Source: Ashinkailepas kermadecensis (taxonomy: Eukaryota; Arthropoda; Thecostraca; Neolepadidae). From it: 64,000 nucleotides of DNA. The position numbers and the translations under genes are program-made. Shown here piece after piece: positions 45,425-57,198 of the stretch. Positions within the stretch are counted from its first letter, which is position 1; each line of letters starts with the position of its first letter. The notes under the pieces were generated by a model that had not been told where the DNA came from, ran no database searches, and was given only the letters and a program-made list of their open reading frames with translations. The stretch is from assembly GCA_034440615.1 (NCBI GenBank), contig JAOTOM010005095.1, positions 313,501-377,500 of the forward strand, written 5' to 3'.

Positions 45425-45710
45425 CACTGGGACCGGGTGGAGAACCCGAGATGTTCTGAGATCTGTAGACTGGGACCGGTTGGAGAACCTGAGATGTTCT
45501 GAGATCTGAAGATTGAGATCGGGTGAAGGACCCGCGATGTAACTACTGCGATCTGAACACTGGGACCGGGTGGATGACCCGAGATGTTCCGAGTTATGAC
45601 TACCAGAATTGCGCGGAGATCTGTAGACAGAAACTAAGAGAAGAATCCGCGATAAGTGGAGCATGTCTAGTGGGACCGGGCGAAGGACCAAATATGTTCG
45701 GAGATATTCT
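45425..45710. repeat. Degenerate tandem repeat of about 43-48 bp
   Basis: TGGGACCGGGTGGAGAACCC followed by GAGATGTTCTGAGATCTGTA recurs from about 45428, 45471, 45514, 45560 and, decayed, 45680. Confidence 0.75.
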
Positions 45711-45861
45711 CGAACGGGTTGGAGGTATGAGTGGGGGCGCCGGAATGTGCGCGGTATCAATCTTTTGGAGAAGTACTGGTGACTTTGACATCTCTACTGT
45801 GGAATACAATTGACAGGTGTGTCGTGGGACATGTGTGTAGAGTTAGAAGCGGCAAATGTAT

Positions 45862-45990
45862 ATAGTGTAAGTGTAAATGTAGTATAGTGTAAGTGTAAAT
45901 GTAGTATAGTGTAAGTGTAAATGTAGTATAGTGTAAGTGTAAATGTAGTATAGTGTAAGTGTAAATGTAGTATAGTGTAAGTGTAAAGGT
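45862..45990. repeat. 22-bp tandem repeat, 6 copies
   Basis: AGTGTAAGTGTAAATGTAGT begins at 45864, 45886, 45908, 45930, 45952 and 45974. Confidence 0.95.
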
Positions 45991-46439
45991 ATGAGTCCTT
46001 CCTCGGACACGTGTTTGTGCCGGCTTATACTTGCCAAAATGCGAACAGCAGTTGTTTTCTTCAATCCGGTACCGCTCCTGTGTGGGCATGCTTGCAGGCA
46101 GTATGTTAAATGGGACAACACCAATGTTTTATGAGCTGTTTGAGCGTAGTTTTTAGGAGCGTGTTCTGTATCGTACTGATCGTAATAGGACTGCTGTAAC
46201 AGCGTTGTATAACGTGACTAGTTTGTCTTGATATGTTGGGGTTTTCGGCGGGATAGATGTCGATATTTTTGTTTGGCCAGCTTCAAGACCACTCCTTGAA
46301 AGTTGTTGGCAAAGCTTACTGTCCTTTTTCTTGCCGCTGTGTCGCAAAAATGTGGGATTCCGTTCTTGATGGTTGACTTTGAGCCCGTTCGAAGTAAAGC
46401 ACTCGGAAAAACCGCCAGATCGCTGGATGTAAATCTGAA
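45991..46439. other. No gene seen
   Basis: May include eroded LINE sequence upstream of the reverse transcriptase remnant, but no motif was recognised. Confidence 0.35.
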
Positions 46440-47740
46440 TTGAAGGATATTCTGAGTGAAGTACCACAGGGCTCCGTTCTAGGTCCACTTCTCTCTATCT
46501 TTTTTTGTGAACAATATGGGGGTAGGGCTGAGGAATAGGGTGTTTAAATTTGCTGATGTCATCAAGCTGATAGGAATGGCTAACAAATGTGATGATTATA
46601 GCAATATTCAGCTAGACTTGGAGAACCTAAAAAGTAGGCTCATAAATAGCAGATGTTTTTCAACTATGATAACTGCAAGGTTATGCACCTGGGGTCTGGA
46701 GGCGGGACATTTGGATATACAATGGCAGACAGTGAATTGTGCGTCATTCAAGAGAAAACAAATTTAGGCGTGTAAGTTTCAAGTGACATTCAAGCAGAAA
46801 AACAAGGTACCTCAGCAAGGAACAGGTTTGCCAGAATGCTTGAAATCTTTAAGAGAGGTGTACAATATAAAAGCAAGGCAGTTATTTCTGTAATGTATTT
46901 AGCTGATGTGCGCCCCCACCTGGAATATTGTGTACAATCATGGATCCTTTTACTCAGAAAAAAATATATAGTTATGTTAGAAAGAGTGCAACGCAAAGCT
47001 ATTAGACTTATCAGTGGACTAGGATATTTAGGATGTTGAGAGACGCTTATGGCATGAGATAGGTACTCACTCGAGTAAGGGTGATATGATGGAGATGTTC
47101 AAAATCGTAAAATGGTTAGATAATGACAATCTGAATGATGCTCTTCTATTTTCGGTATCACATGTGGGGGGGATCAATTTAGTTTAGAGAAGCCAGGATG
47201 TTACAAGACAGGTTTTCAGTCAAATGATGGTTGATGAACGGTGTTGGCTGCCTGGTGATGTGGTGGGGTGTCCCTCATCGAATGTGCTTAGAAGCAGGGT
47301 GGATATTTCATTTAGGTCCAATGATCGTTTTTACATTATAAGATGTGCAGTGGGGAGATGGGGAATTGGGTGGATGAAGTGGGATATTTGAGATGAGTCA
47401 CGCGTGTGTTCTCGGTCACACGTGCGGTACGCGGGATCGAGTGAACGAGGTATGCTGGGTATGTCCTGGAGTTAAACGCAGTGGTATATGCTGGGGTTAA
47501 ACGCAGTGGTATTTGCTGGAGTTAAACGCAAGTAACGTATGCTGGGGTTGAACCCAGAGGCGTATGCTGGGTAGAAGGTTTTTTTAGAACTGAGAATATA
47601 TAATTGATTGAAGTGTTGCAGGATCTTCTTTCTAGTCTTATAGTATCTCCCTTTTATAGGTTTAATCTAGATGGGAGCATGTTGCTCTTGTTAAGCCTGA
47701 GCACTCTATGACTTTTGTGACTCAATGGCTTAATGGTATG
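46440..47740 (+). pseudogene. CR1/L2-like LINE fragment (reverse transcriptase to 3' UTR)
   Basis: Motifs in order: EVPQGSVLGPLL (about 46460), NRVFKFADVIKLIG (about 46530-46580; the second Asp of the catalytic FADD box is Val), NIQLDLENLKS, VRPHLEYCVQSW and LERVQRKAIRLISGL up to 47039. A further stop-ridden stretch resembles the copies at 17480 and 21755. 47449-47575 contains four units of TATGCTGGGGTTAAACGCAG (about 30 bp). The tail 47630-47740 resembles 18270-18345. Many stops and the altered active site show that it is dead. Confidence 0.8.
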
Positions 47741-48629
47741 TAGTGCAGAAGGTACTGCTATATGCATTGTAATCGCGGCGAAAACTTTTGCTCTTGTATT
47801 ATGTGGGAGCATCGCTGGCCATACTGATTTTCCTATGGCAACTTAGTTCAAATGCTTACCAGGGTCGTCTTACAGAACATGGTCATATGCTAAGCAGAGT
47901 TCGTTGAGTAATCCTTGATCACACCACAACATCCGGGATTTGTACTTCAACGGCAGAATTTTTACAGCGAGATGAACGCTAACGCGGAAAAGTTATTCAA
48001 TCAATATAAGGTCAAATGATTGGAAGCGATTCGTGTTCGCCGGTTATTTTGGCTTTGCGACACGTTGATTGCATTGCTCATGCAGCGCCCGGATACCGTT
48101 CATGTTTGGGTGGGCATTTGCTTCACCGAAAATAGGACAGGAAATCGCTGCACGATTTGTAGATAGTGCGCTACTAATGACCAAGGCAATAATAACTGCA
48201 TCCCAAGTTTACATTTTAGCCGACGTCAATCGGCACATGACATCATGAGATGAAGACACGGGACAGATAAACCACAAAGTTGAACGCAGCTTGCCATACT
48301 TATGCTCGTAAAGTATAGATAAGTTGAAGCGATATCTAGGCAATTTCTATTCGTACGCAAACAACCATATCCCACAGAAAAGCATTGCACAGGGCCAGGG
48401 TCAGATACAGGGGTAGGGCATGTAGCCCATCCCCCTATGGACAAGTGGCGCCCATCGGACGGGCAAATGCATCCAGCGAGGTTTGTGTGTGCACCCCCTC
48501 CCCTGCCCAACAGATGTTCAGCCAACAAACGACTCTCCAGGGACTTTCGCAGTGGATACCCTCCGAAGAAATGGCGCCATCCAAACGAGTACCCCCCCCC
48601 GTTCAAATGTCCGTATGAGCACAAGACGG
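47741..48629. other. No gene seen
   Basis: Mixed sequence. A C-rich CACCCCCTCCCC/CCCCCCCCG stretch lies at 48490-48600. The long minus-strand frame that starts in the 89-bp array runs into this segment but shows no domain. Confidence 0.4.
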
Positions 48630-49012
48630 CGCGTGCAGTCTGGCGTCGTCCGGCCGGCCTGACAGAGGTCACGGCCGTCAGCGATATCGTCATGGGCTGG
48701 TCGGCCGGCCTGACAGAGGTCACGGCCGCTGGCGATATCGTCGCCGGTACGGATGGTGCAGTATGGCGCAGTTGAAGGGCATGGGCTGGTCGGCCGGCCT
48801 GACAGAGGTCACGGCCGCTGGCGATATCGTCGCCGTAGGCATGTGTCGGCCGGCTGACAGAGGTCACGGCCGCTGGCGATATCGTCGCCGGTACGGTTGG
48901 TGCAGTATGGCGCAGTTGAAGGTCATGGGCTGGTCGGCCGGCCTGACAGAGGTCACGGCCGCTGGCGATATCGTCGCCGGTACGGTTGGTGCAGTATGGC
49001 GCAGTTGAAGGC
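48630..49012. repeat. 89-bp tandem repeat, array 1
   Basis: Units contain GGCCGGCCTGACAGAGGTCA, CGGCCGCTGGCGATATCGTC, GCCGGTACGG and TTGGTGCAGTATGGCGCAGT. There are about five units, two of them shortened by internal deletions (near 48690 and 48840). The left boundary GCGCGTGCAGTCTGGCGTCG is the same as in array 2 at 52318. Confidence 0.93.
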
Positions 49013-49892
49013 AGCACAGGACTCACTATGTATAATCGCTGTCCTTCACCAGCTGATTTTCGCATTGCTGTAGCTGTCTCCCTGCTGCCTTCTTGTCAGC
49101 CATTCTCGTTTAATGATGTTCATGCATTTCTTCTGGTGTTTGCATGGAGTGTGATTTAGCATTAATTTCAAGCTCAGTTTTTCAAGTTCGTTGGTGTGCA
49201 TTATGATCATTAATGGTTACTTAATGCATTAGTTATGCCAGCCAGCTTACAATCATCACGAAAAAGTTAATATAAAGGATTACATATTGAAGATGAAATG
49301 GACGCAGCCACCGATACTAAGTTATGCAATTTATATTTATTTTATAGTAGATTATCATGAAGTTTGAAAACTGAAGAACATTACAGCTTGGATATCTGAA
49401 TCTGGTAGTGGCATAGTACGATATGGTGCACCATGTTGCAGATTATACAATTATAATAAGGCAATGCTTTAGTTTGAATTTTCCTGTTTCCTTGAATTAA
49501 AAATAGTTGGTAATGGGCATTGACCTATGTGTCTTAAGAATTGTTATGTGACCATCATGCTATTGCTATTAATACTTGTTAGTATACAAAGAAAGTCTTG
49601 ATCGGACGCTGGTTTTCAATTCAGGTTCTGGGAGGGACAAGGTCTTCAAAAATTATGGGAATTGCTGATATAATCTGAATTTAACTGAAAATCAGAGTGG
49701 TGCTACTTTATAGGGAAGAAATGTGTATGAGAAAATTGGTCTTTTCACCGCAATTCAATGCATTTTTACCTGGCTCCAACCAGGCTTGTCTACTGCAGGC
49801 CGGCAGGACCCGGGTTTCGGTCCCAGAAGTATGGGTATTTGCCACCTCTAGTGTGGAGTGAAGCGCCGGGGCATGGGAAGACTGTTCACGGC
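49013..49892. other. No gene seen
   Basis: AT-rich, stop-rich sequence without recognised repeats. Confidence 0.4.
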
Positions 49893-50050
49893 CGGACCTG
49901 GGGTCATCGTCCTCCCGACTGGGGTCATCGTCCTCCGGCCTGAGGTCATAGTCCTCCCGCATGGGGTCATAGTCCTCCAGCCTGGGGTCATCGTTCTCCC
50001 GCCTGGTGCCATCATCTTCCCGTCTGGGGCCAACGTATCCGGCCTGGGAT
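49893..50050. repeat. 21-bp tandem repeat, about 7-8 copies
   Basis: GGGGTCATCGTCCTCCNGCC recurs every 21 bp with substitutions (ATAGTCC, ATCATCTT). Frames stay open on both strands as 7-residue repeats; these are not genes. Confidence 0.9.
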
Positions 50051-50252
50051 CGTCGTCCTCACAGGATGGGCCGCTCAATTTGGCTTACTCGCGCTGAATT
50101 ATTCAGAGCACAGGTCGCCCAGGCCAGGCGGCGGCGTGCCGGTGTGCTCGTGACCTCGCCGACGACCCAGCCGGTCGACCTGACACCTGACCTGAAATGT
50201 AGCCTGCGGCCGCGGTCCGGGCGGACAGCGTCGTCTCGTGGGTCGACACTCC

Positions 50253-51084
50253 AGACCAGGGGCCAGTTTCACGAAGACCAATTTGTCTTATTTAAGACAA
50301 ATTGGTCTTGAATAAGACTTTTCCAGTTTCATGAAAAGTCTTATTTAAGAAACAAGAATGTAAAACTAAGACACAAAATTAAAGACAAATTTATTCTTAT
50401 TCAAGAAAAAATGGACGGTTGAGTTTCATGAAAGCTGGAATTTAAGACAAATTCACGAAAATGTCTTGAGTTCCAGAGCAAGAAATCAAGCACATAATTC
50501 TTGCGTAGACTGGATGTAGTGCTGCAGTGTGGTGGAGTGTTGTTCTATCGCTGTTGTAATATCGCTCGGAACACTTCAGTTTTTTTCTGGCGTTGCTGGC
50601 TTCTGGAACCCATGCTCAATGAATGTAAGAATTTATATCTTATTTTTCGACCTCGGCTCCGTATCACAATGTATATTGTAACTACTATCGCCATCTATTA
50701 TCGGTATGCCCTAATGGTGTCGGCCCGTCAGCTGATAATGTAAACAAACAACTAGTGAAGAAAGAAACCGGCGATCGCAGCCCGTAATTTTATAGGTACT
50801 TGATTAATTTTGTCTTACACATTGTAAGTTCAACATTTATGATGTATTGCAGTTAGATGTAGGTATCTGTTTGCAACGGAAATAAGAAGTTATCGTGCTC
50901 GCAACATTTCAGTTACCGACACATTAAGAAAACACCTCAAGACAAAATCTACGAACAATCGAAAAAGTAAGACTTTTGAAACTAAGATATCTTGAATTTC
51001 ATGAGATCGCTTTTAAAAGATTCTTAGTTTTACATTTCTTAGTTTTGAAATGTCTTAAATTTTCATGAAACTGGGCCCAGGTCT
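50253..51084. mobile_element. Non-autonomous element with 19-bp terminal inverted repeats
   Basis: The left end AGACCAGGGGCCAGTTTCA (50253-50271) and the inverted right end AGACCTGGGCCCAGTTTCA (51066-51084) match at 17 of 19 positions. Subterminal regions also mirror each other loosely (TTTAAGAC, AAGACTTTT, TTTCATGA in both). The 830-bp interior is AT-rich and has no transposase frame. The flanks are GC-rich, so the boundaries are sharp. No clear target duplication was found, so the superfamily is not assigned. Confidence 0.7.
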
Positions 51085-51740
51085 CGTCGCGCGCGCTGGC
51101 GCCAGCTGGCTCGAGTGGCGATAACTCGGCGACGACCTGCGTCGGGCACAGGTCTGTGTTATCAGGACTGGCCTGTCACTGGCCGCCGCCGTGTATGCAG
51201 ATCGTATGCAGCTCAGACATGCCTGGTGACGAGGGGCACGGCGTGTTTTCGCAGCGACCCGGCGACAGTTTCCATGCCGCCTACGTCAATCCAGCTACGA
51301 TGTCAATCATTTTATGCTATGACGTCAATCCAGATATATTCTGCGCGTTTTGGCGTTCGCAGCGACCCGGACGACGTAGAATCTTTGTGACGTCACATAT
51401 AATCTAGGTCAAACGCATATAATCGTTTTCCCTTACTTGGTCGAACTTATACATAAATGTCGCAATAGTTGTGAATGTGAACTTCGCCAGATTGCGTGAG
51501 AAACAAACATATTTATCGATGGCATTTCTGGGTTCATGTCATCCGTGAATGCTTTGATTGCGGTGAGCTACCTGTGAATAAAATGAAATCGGACATACCT
51601 AGGTAGGGCAAAATAACCACCGTAGAAAGGGGACTATCAGTGTATTGCAGTGTACTTAAGTCAACATTCCGGCATGACGTTTTAAAGCAGGCCACCAACC
51701 GCCGCACCAGTGCAGTTGCCGCTCGGCCCGCGACCACAGC
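51085..51740. other. No gene seen
   Basis: GC-rich at the left (continuing the flank interrupted by the element at 50253), then AT-rich. No supportable frame. Confidence 0.4.
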
Positions 51741-51823
51741 TCTCGTCGAATGATTGTTGGTTATTTGGGCTTAGGGCCGCATCGACTGTGTGCGTCATAC
51801 TGCGCCCACGGTCTCGTTGAATG
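51741..51823 (-). mobile_element. Hairpin-only LINE/SINE insertion F with 12-bp target duplication
   Basis: TCTCGTCGAATG (51741-51752) and TCTCGTTGAATG (51812-51823) match at 11 of 12 positions around a 59-bp insert (51753-51811) in minus orientation. On the minus strand it reads CCGT, stem GGGCGC, loop, GCGGCCC (one bulged base), tail TAAGCCCAAATAACCAACAA. It is the same unit as insertions A, B and D. Confidence 0.82.
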
Positions 51824-52317
51824 CGCCATACTTTTCCGTCTGGCTGGGCCGGCTGCAGAGTATGGTGGACTCGCTATATAATGTAGAATCTCAAAGTGGG
51901 GTTGGGCGTTAGAATGGAAAATCAGGAATGGAATTAAGGATTACAGAAAGGAAATGTTTCACTCAATTTACAGTACATTGTCACAGTCCATTTTTCTGGG
52001 TATTTATTGTCTAATTTGAAATTCTCTAATTGTTCAATTTGTCTTGTCTGCCCAGCTATTGTGTTGTGACACTATGTGGTGTGATTGCAAACAAAAAAGA
52101 TTGACCTGCTGGAAACACGCCGGAAAAAAATGTTTCTACATGTCACGAAGAATATAATATTCTGCGTCCACTGCGAAAGCACCTCATCGTGTTTGACGGC
52201 GCGCGCCGATGCCCCGGCTCGCCTACCGAGAACTGCGCCCGCCTCCGACACATGACCTGACCCAGGACAGTGGCGGGCGCGGCCGGATGATGCCGGCTGT
52301 TGAGTGGGTGACGCAGC
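51824..52317. other. No gene seen
   Basis: AT-rich, then CpG-rich from 52190 up to the repeat array. No coding feature was recognised. Confidence 0.4.
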
Positions 52318-52527
52318 GGCGCGTGCAGTCTGGCGTCGTCCGGCCGGCCTGACAGAGGTCACGGCCGCTGGCGATATCGTCGCCGGTACGGTTGGTGCAG
52401 TATGGCGCAGTTGAAGGTCATGGGCTGGTCGGCCGGCCTGACAGAGGTCACGGCCGCTGGCGATATCGTCGCCGGTACGGTTGGTGCAGTATGGCGCAGT
52501 TGAAGGTCATGGGCTGGTCGGCCGGCC
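52318..52527. repeat. 89-bp tandem repeat, array 2
   Basis: Two full units and one partial of the repeat also present at 48630. GGCCGGCC junctions lie at 52341, 52430 and 52519 (period 89). The left boundary is identical to that of array 1. Confidence 0.93.
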
Positions 52528-53599
52528 GCCGACCGCTCAGCACAGTCGGCACACCTCAAGGGCGGGCGGAAAAAGCGGTCGCGGCTCGGCACTGGCCGGA
52601 CCGACATCGCCAGCTGGCAAAAAGTCGTCCTACTGACGTCGGGCCCATGCCACGACAGGTCGTGATGAGATCGACGAATGGCGCGAGCGAAAGCTCGATG
52701 CGTTATCGGGGCGGTACCGTATGGCTTATTGTCCATGGTTGGTCCGTGGCTGTCCGGGGTAGCTTATGTCTTGCATCACTGCTTCGTGTGCACCTTTTAA
52801 CGCTCGCCATACTTCGGTATTTTTCTACCTTCGCAACTCAGGGGGGGTTGATTCGACACCACCTGGAGATTCAGAACCAAGCAAGCTAGAGAAACGAGAT
52901 AGGAACCAGTGTGTAGCTTGCTGCGAGGTCTCGCGATTAACACGAAGTGTGACGCCGCGGATTCATTTGGATATGGTCAAAAGTCAAACTGTCGGAAAAA
53001 TAAAATATTTTGCGACTTTCTGCACATTTTTGCAAACCTACTGCCCAAGGTTCCAACCCGAAGTTATATTTTGGATCTCGCAAATATCAAGATATTTTGC
53101 AAGTAGATTCATCCACAGAAAAGTGGCCCGATGAGATGAAGTGCTTGACCATATTCTGGAAGCATTGGAATGTGTGCCGAACGTGCCTAATTTTCACTTT
53201 TCTGTGGATAATAATGAGCGCTGATTCGCATTCATCACCAAAAATTACTCCAGAGTAGTCCCAAATTCGCAAAGGTCATCCGAGTTCATCTTGGATCACT
53301 GATCTTTCTTGAACTTGAACAATGAGCACTAAGGTTTTGCATCTCCGAAATGTAAATTTCGTTGCTAAATTTAAATTTAGTTGACAAAATGTAGCCCAGG
53401 ACATTGTACAAGGTTTAAATCATTTCAGGTGAGGCGCACCGATTTTTTTATGTGCTCCTTTGTTATCTCTACTACGTTTGAAGTGTGTATGTATGTGTGT
53501 CCGTGTCCGTATCCGTGGCCGTGGCTGTGTTTGTTCAATTTCCACCGCACATGACATCGAACATTCAAAATATCGAATACAAATTCGCTTAAGCAAACC
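52528..53599. other. No gene seen
   Basis: GC-rich to about 52700, then AT-rich. Frames up to 165 codons begin inside the 89-bp array and are not supported as genes. Confidence 0.4.
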
Positions 53600-54003
53600 A
53601 GCCCAGCCCAGCCAGGCTCCGCTCAGCCCAGCCCGGTCCAGCCCAGCCCAGCCCAGCCCAGCCCAGCCCAGCCCGGTTCAACCCAACCCAGTCTAGCCTA
53701 GCCCAGCCCAGCCAGGCTCGGCCCAGCCCAGCCCAGTCCAGCCCAGTCCAGCCCAGCCAGGCTCGGCCCAGCCCAGCCCAGTCCAGCCCAGTCCAGCTCA
53801 GCCAGGCTCGGCCCAGCCCAACCGAACCTAGCCCAGCCTAGCCCAGCCAGGCTCGGCCCAGCCCAGCCCAGTCCAGCCCAGTCCAGCTCAGCCCGGCCCA
53901 GCCCGGCTCGGCCCAGCCAAGCCCAGTCCAGCCCGGCCCAGTTCAGCCCAGTCCAGCTCAGCTCGGCGCAGCCCAGCCCGGCCCAGCCTGGTCCAGCCCG
54001 GTG
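53600..54003. repeat. CAGCC-based degenerate minisatellite
   Basis: About 400 bp of CAGCC / CAGTC / CGGCC pentamers. A larger unit of about 60 bp is marked by GCCAGGCTCGGCCCAGCCCA (near 53710, 53756, 53800 and 53848). Confidence 0.92.
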
Positions 54004-55250
54004 ATTTTGGCTACGCCTTCTCCAATGTCTGTATTCTGCCTAATCATTCACGTTTCTGAGTTGAAAGGCAGCATTCATTTACTGCTTTGCGAAGTTGAAA
54101 TGACAATACCATACCTGAAAGTGAAATGAATAGTTGTGAAAAAAAACAGCTGTATTTACCAATTATACAATTTGTTCCGAGGGCGAACCGGACGATGATT
54201 GATGTTAACGTGTGTTTTTTCCTTGTTGGTGATGTTGTTTCCAACGTGCTAAAAGGTTCTACCTACATGAGCTCCATTCATAGTTGACACTATTTAGATG
54301 TGAAGAATCACGTCTGGTTGAGTCCTGATGGGGTACTTGTCCCATCAGGGACAAGTCCATCAGGATCAGTCCATCCCCTACTCCTAACTTCCCTTTCCCC
54401 AAACACTTTTAACCATTGCTTTCAGAGGTGTATATGCATACCTTGTGTGGCGAAGTTTACAAATCTATGCAAAAGCAGCACCTCTGAAAACAAATGTCAT
54501 GTGCAATTTTGGCACCTTTTGGGCCAATTTTATGTTGTTAACGTGCATGTCCTTCCAACATTTTTTTTTGACCTTGACATGCATGCAGAATGGGGTGTCC
54601 CACTTTTTTTTAATGTTTTCAAAATTTTCATGGGCATTGCTTTTCCCGTACGAATGATCATTTTAAGGAATCTCATCATTTTTATAACCTAACTAACCAT
54701 AATGATGGTTCCCGTTGGTCCTTTAAAGATTTGGATGTTTTGTTGGTGTTAGACACTACTGCAGCGTTACAGGCATCAGTATGCAAATTGTGGATAAGCG
54801 AAGAATTATGATGGATATGGGCATGCGACTGATGCCGTTTGTTTTATAGCGATGTAGGTCACATATTTATATCTAGGATTATATCCGAGGTGTATTGTTT
54901 ATGTATCTGTTTGGCCTCAAGTACATATGACCTCGCAAACTTTGCAAATGTTAACAAATTTCCTCATGGTGCCATTGTTTAATTGGTAGCAGTTACGTGC
55001 TGGTCAGATCTCACTGAATGGTTACAAGGTAGCATATTTCTTTATAATTGTCCCCTGGGAACGCCTTATATCTCGGAGACCTTCCAGCTTGATTACAGCT
55101 GTGCAAACCCGGAACCATGTATGAAACACGATTCATGGCGAATGCTTTGCACATGCTTAAGACAGAGCTGCTCTCAGATTAGTTTCACCTGGGCCTAGAA
55201 ATTGGAAAATAGATTCGGAAAATAGGTATTTTATCGCCTTCTTCCATGCT
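54004..55250. other. No gene seen; small hairpin at 54335
   Basis: AT-rich. ACTTGTCCC (54335-54343) pairs exactly with GGGACAAGT (54348-54356) across 4 bases. Open frames under 131 codons show no known domain. Confidence 0.4.
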
Positions 55251-55254
55251 CCCT

Positions 55255-55884
55255 TCTTCCTTAGGCTATCGCTAGCTGTGGTAGCTCCTGCGGATGGCAT
55301 GATGTACCTCAGGGATACGCTGGAGCAGAAAGAAATGTTAACGTTCAAAGCTGTTCCGGAATCGGTGATTGATTCGATCCATAGACACACAAGCTACCTA
55401 GAATCATATATTTCCGTGTACTCCTTACTCAACACAGAGCTGAGTGAGAAAGAGCGAGAGGATATTGCGGTGGAGCTCCTATCGGTTCCCAGACCGGAAG
55501 TCGTTCCACTGGGGAAGCCTGCTGCTGTGGATGTATCTGATATGAGTGACCTGGCTTCACTCGTTGGCTCAAGGTCCTGGCTCCTGTTCATACTGTTGGA
55601 TGTGATTGACGTAGCTGGCTCGAGGAATATGCCAGTAAGTGGCAAGATAACGCGGGCTTCTGCCGACTCCGGGTCTATGTAGGGAATCTGGCCGTAGCTA
55701 ACGACGGTGCAGAGCGTGGAGTTAAGCTGGTTCAGGGGCTCATCGACGCCACAACTGACGAGAGCCAGCTGCAGGATCTGGCGCAGGTTGTAGAATGGCA
55801 CCGGGACGCATATATATGGCACACCAGAGCCGATTGCATGACCATGCAGGGAGTGCAGAAGGCCAGCGGGAATTGCCTCTGGTG
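55255..55884 (+). pseudogene. Possible gene remnant with weak M13-like character
   Basis: After a pyrimidine-rich TTCTTCCTTAG there is an open stretch to 55682 reading PADGMMYLRDTLEQKEMLTF, SVIDSIHRHTSYLESYISVY, LSEKEREDIAVELLSV. From about 55616 a different frame becomes protein-like (LEEYASKWQDNAGFCRLRVY, GVKLVQGLIDATTDESQLQD, WHRDAYIWHTRADCMTMQG), ending at a stop near 55884. The order of helices, YL pairs and a LI-x-T-x6-L segment recalls the middle of M13 peptidases, but the match is weak and made by eye. The frame change suggests a pseudogene or a missed splice junction (GTAAGT occurs at 55632). The complementary minus-strand frame is treated as its shadow. Confidence 0.3.
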
Positions 55885-55998
55885 ATCGATCTTTACCTAC
55901 ATATGGTGACTGAATCATAATACACACGATGTTGTAAACGGTGTTTTATAATCCGTCCAAAGACGCATTTCAATTAAATCTGACCAGCACGGAAATGT

Positions 55999-56290
55999 TA
56001 TCAACGAAACAGTTGAACCATCCGAAAATTTACTAACATTTGTTGAACAGTTGAACAGTTGAACAGCAAACAGTTGAACCATCCGAAAATGTACTAACAT
56101 TTGTTGAACAGTTGAACAGTTGAACAGCAAACAGTTGAACCATCCGAAAATGTACTAACATTTGTTGAACAGTTGAACAGTTGAACAGCAAACAGTTGAA
56201 CCATCCGAAAATGTACTAACATGTGTTGAACAGTTGAACAGTTGAACAGCAAACAGTTGAACCATCCGAAAATGTACTAACATTTGCAAA
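55999..56290. repeat. 61-bp tandem repeat, about 4.5 copies
   Basis: CCATCCGAAAAT falls at 56018, 56079, 56140, 56201 and 56262. Between these are GTACTAACATTTGTTGAACA and three GTTGAACA words. Confidence 0.96.
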
Positions 56291-56869
56291 GTTTGCGGTG
56301 TCATGTGTACTGTAGGTCAAATAGATACATACAAATGCACATCGGATATAATCCTAGACATACAAATGTGACCTGCATCGTTATGAAGCAAATGGTATTA
56401 GTCGCATGTCGGTGTCTATCATAATTATTCGCTTACCCACAATGTGCATGCTGGTGCCTGTAACGGTGCAGTAGTGTCCCTCATCAAATGGCATCAAAAC
56501 CTTCAAATGAGCAGCAGGAACCATAATTATGGTCATAATATTATTTTACAGAATGGTGAGATTCCTTAAGATGGTCATACGAACGGGACAAAACAATGTA
56601 AATGGATGATTTGAAAGTATTTTCTGAAAGTGGGACACCATGATGCAGAATCATCATAAGTTCCTTCTTCAATTTCCTAAACCTCCGTCAAGTGGCCTGA
56701 GGTCATGTCACGATAAAGTGCGCAATGTAAGCTAATAATACCCTAATATGCAGATGTAAAATGTGATTGAGTAGGTTTTCTCAAATTCGCTATTTTCATT
56801 TGCTTTGCTAAGCAGGAGTAGTATATTCGGATCAGAATGGGATTGACTGTAGTTTGTCCCATTTTCAGT
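56291..56869. other. No gene seen
   Basis: AT-rich with dense stops. 56330-56460 resembles, inversely, 54780-54900 (TAGGTCACATTT / ACAAATGTGACCT, CGGATATAATCCTAGA), so part of an inverted repeat may span the region. Confidence 0.4.
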
Positions 56870-57198
56870 GGGAAGACCTCAAGGGAACGTCCTGGAACAG
56901 CAGGCCCAGCTTGTCCTGAACTTGGGTGAAGATACTGCTGGTGTTCCCAAGGTAAGGCTATAAGGAGCTGCACGATCTCGTGTACGTTTAATTGGCCCGG
57001 AAGGAGCAAGTCCGAGAGTTTCGAATCCAGAGGCCCGGGGAATTCCACAGGACAATGTTGATGAGTCAGGACCTGTGCACGAAGGAGCACGCTCTTCTGG
57101 CGACCCAGATCGACTTCCTCAGCCTGGAGGAGGTCAGCAAAATGAAGAAACTCGCGCCCTACGTCTCGGTAAAAATGAACTCGAGCTCGGTCAAATGA
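56870..57198 (+). other. Open, protein-like segment of unknown identity
   Basis: CCATTTTCAG followed by GTGGGAAGACC resembles a splice acceptor, and CCCAAG|GTAAGG at 56951 a donor. Downstream, one frame reads GYKELHDLVYV, a stop, then LARKEQVREFRIQRPGEFHR, LCTKEHALLATQIDFLSLEE, KMKKLAPYVSV to a stop at 57198. The composition is protein-like, GC content is higher than the surroundings, and the sequence is not repetitive. No family was recognised, and the in-frame stop suggests a degraded exon or retrocopy. Confidence 0.25.

Noticed and set aside
48226..49065. 279-codon minus-strand frame
   Set aside because: Half of it is the 89-bp repeat array, and the remainder is not protein-like and not similar to anything recognised.
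55394..55927. 177-codon minus-strand frame, continuing after one stop to 55157
   Set aside because: It overlaps a plus-strand segment with better protein-like features and an upstream acceptor. The minus product is Ser/Thr-rich in the overlap. It remains possible, so it is noted as a test for that finding.
57010..57030. tRNA B-box-like GTTTCGAATCC
   Set aside because: No A box or cloverleaf could be drawn upstream, and no tRNA gene is supported anywhere in the window.
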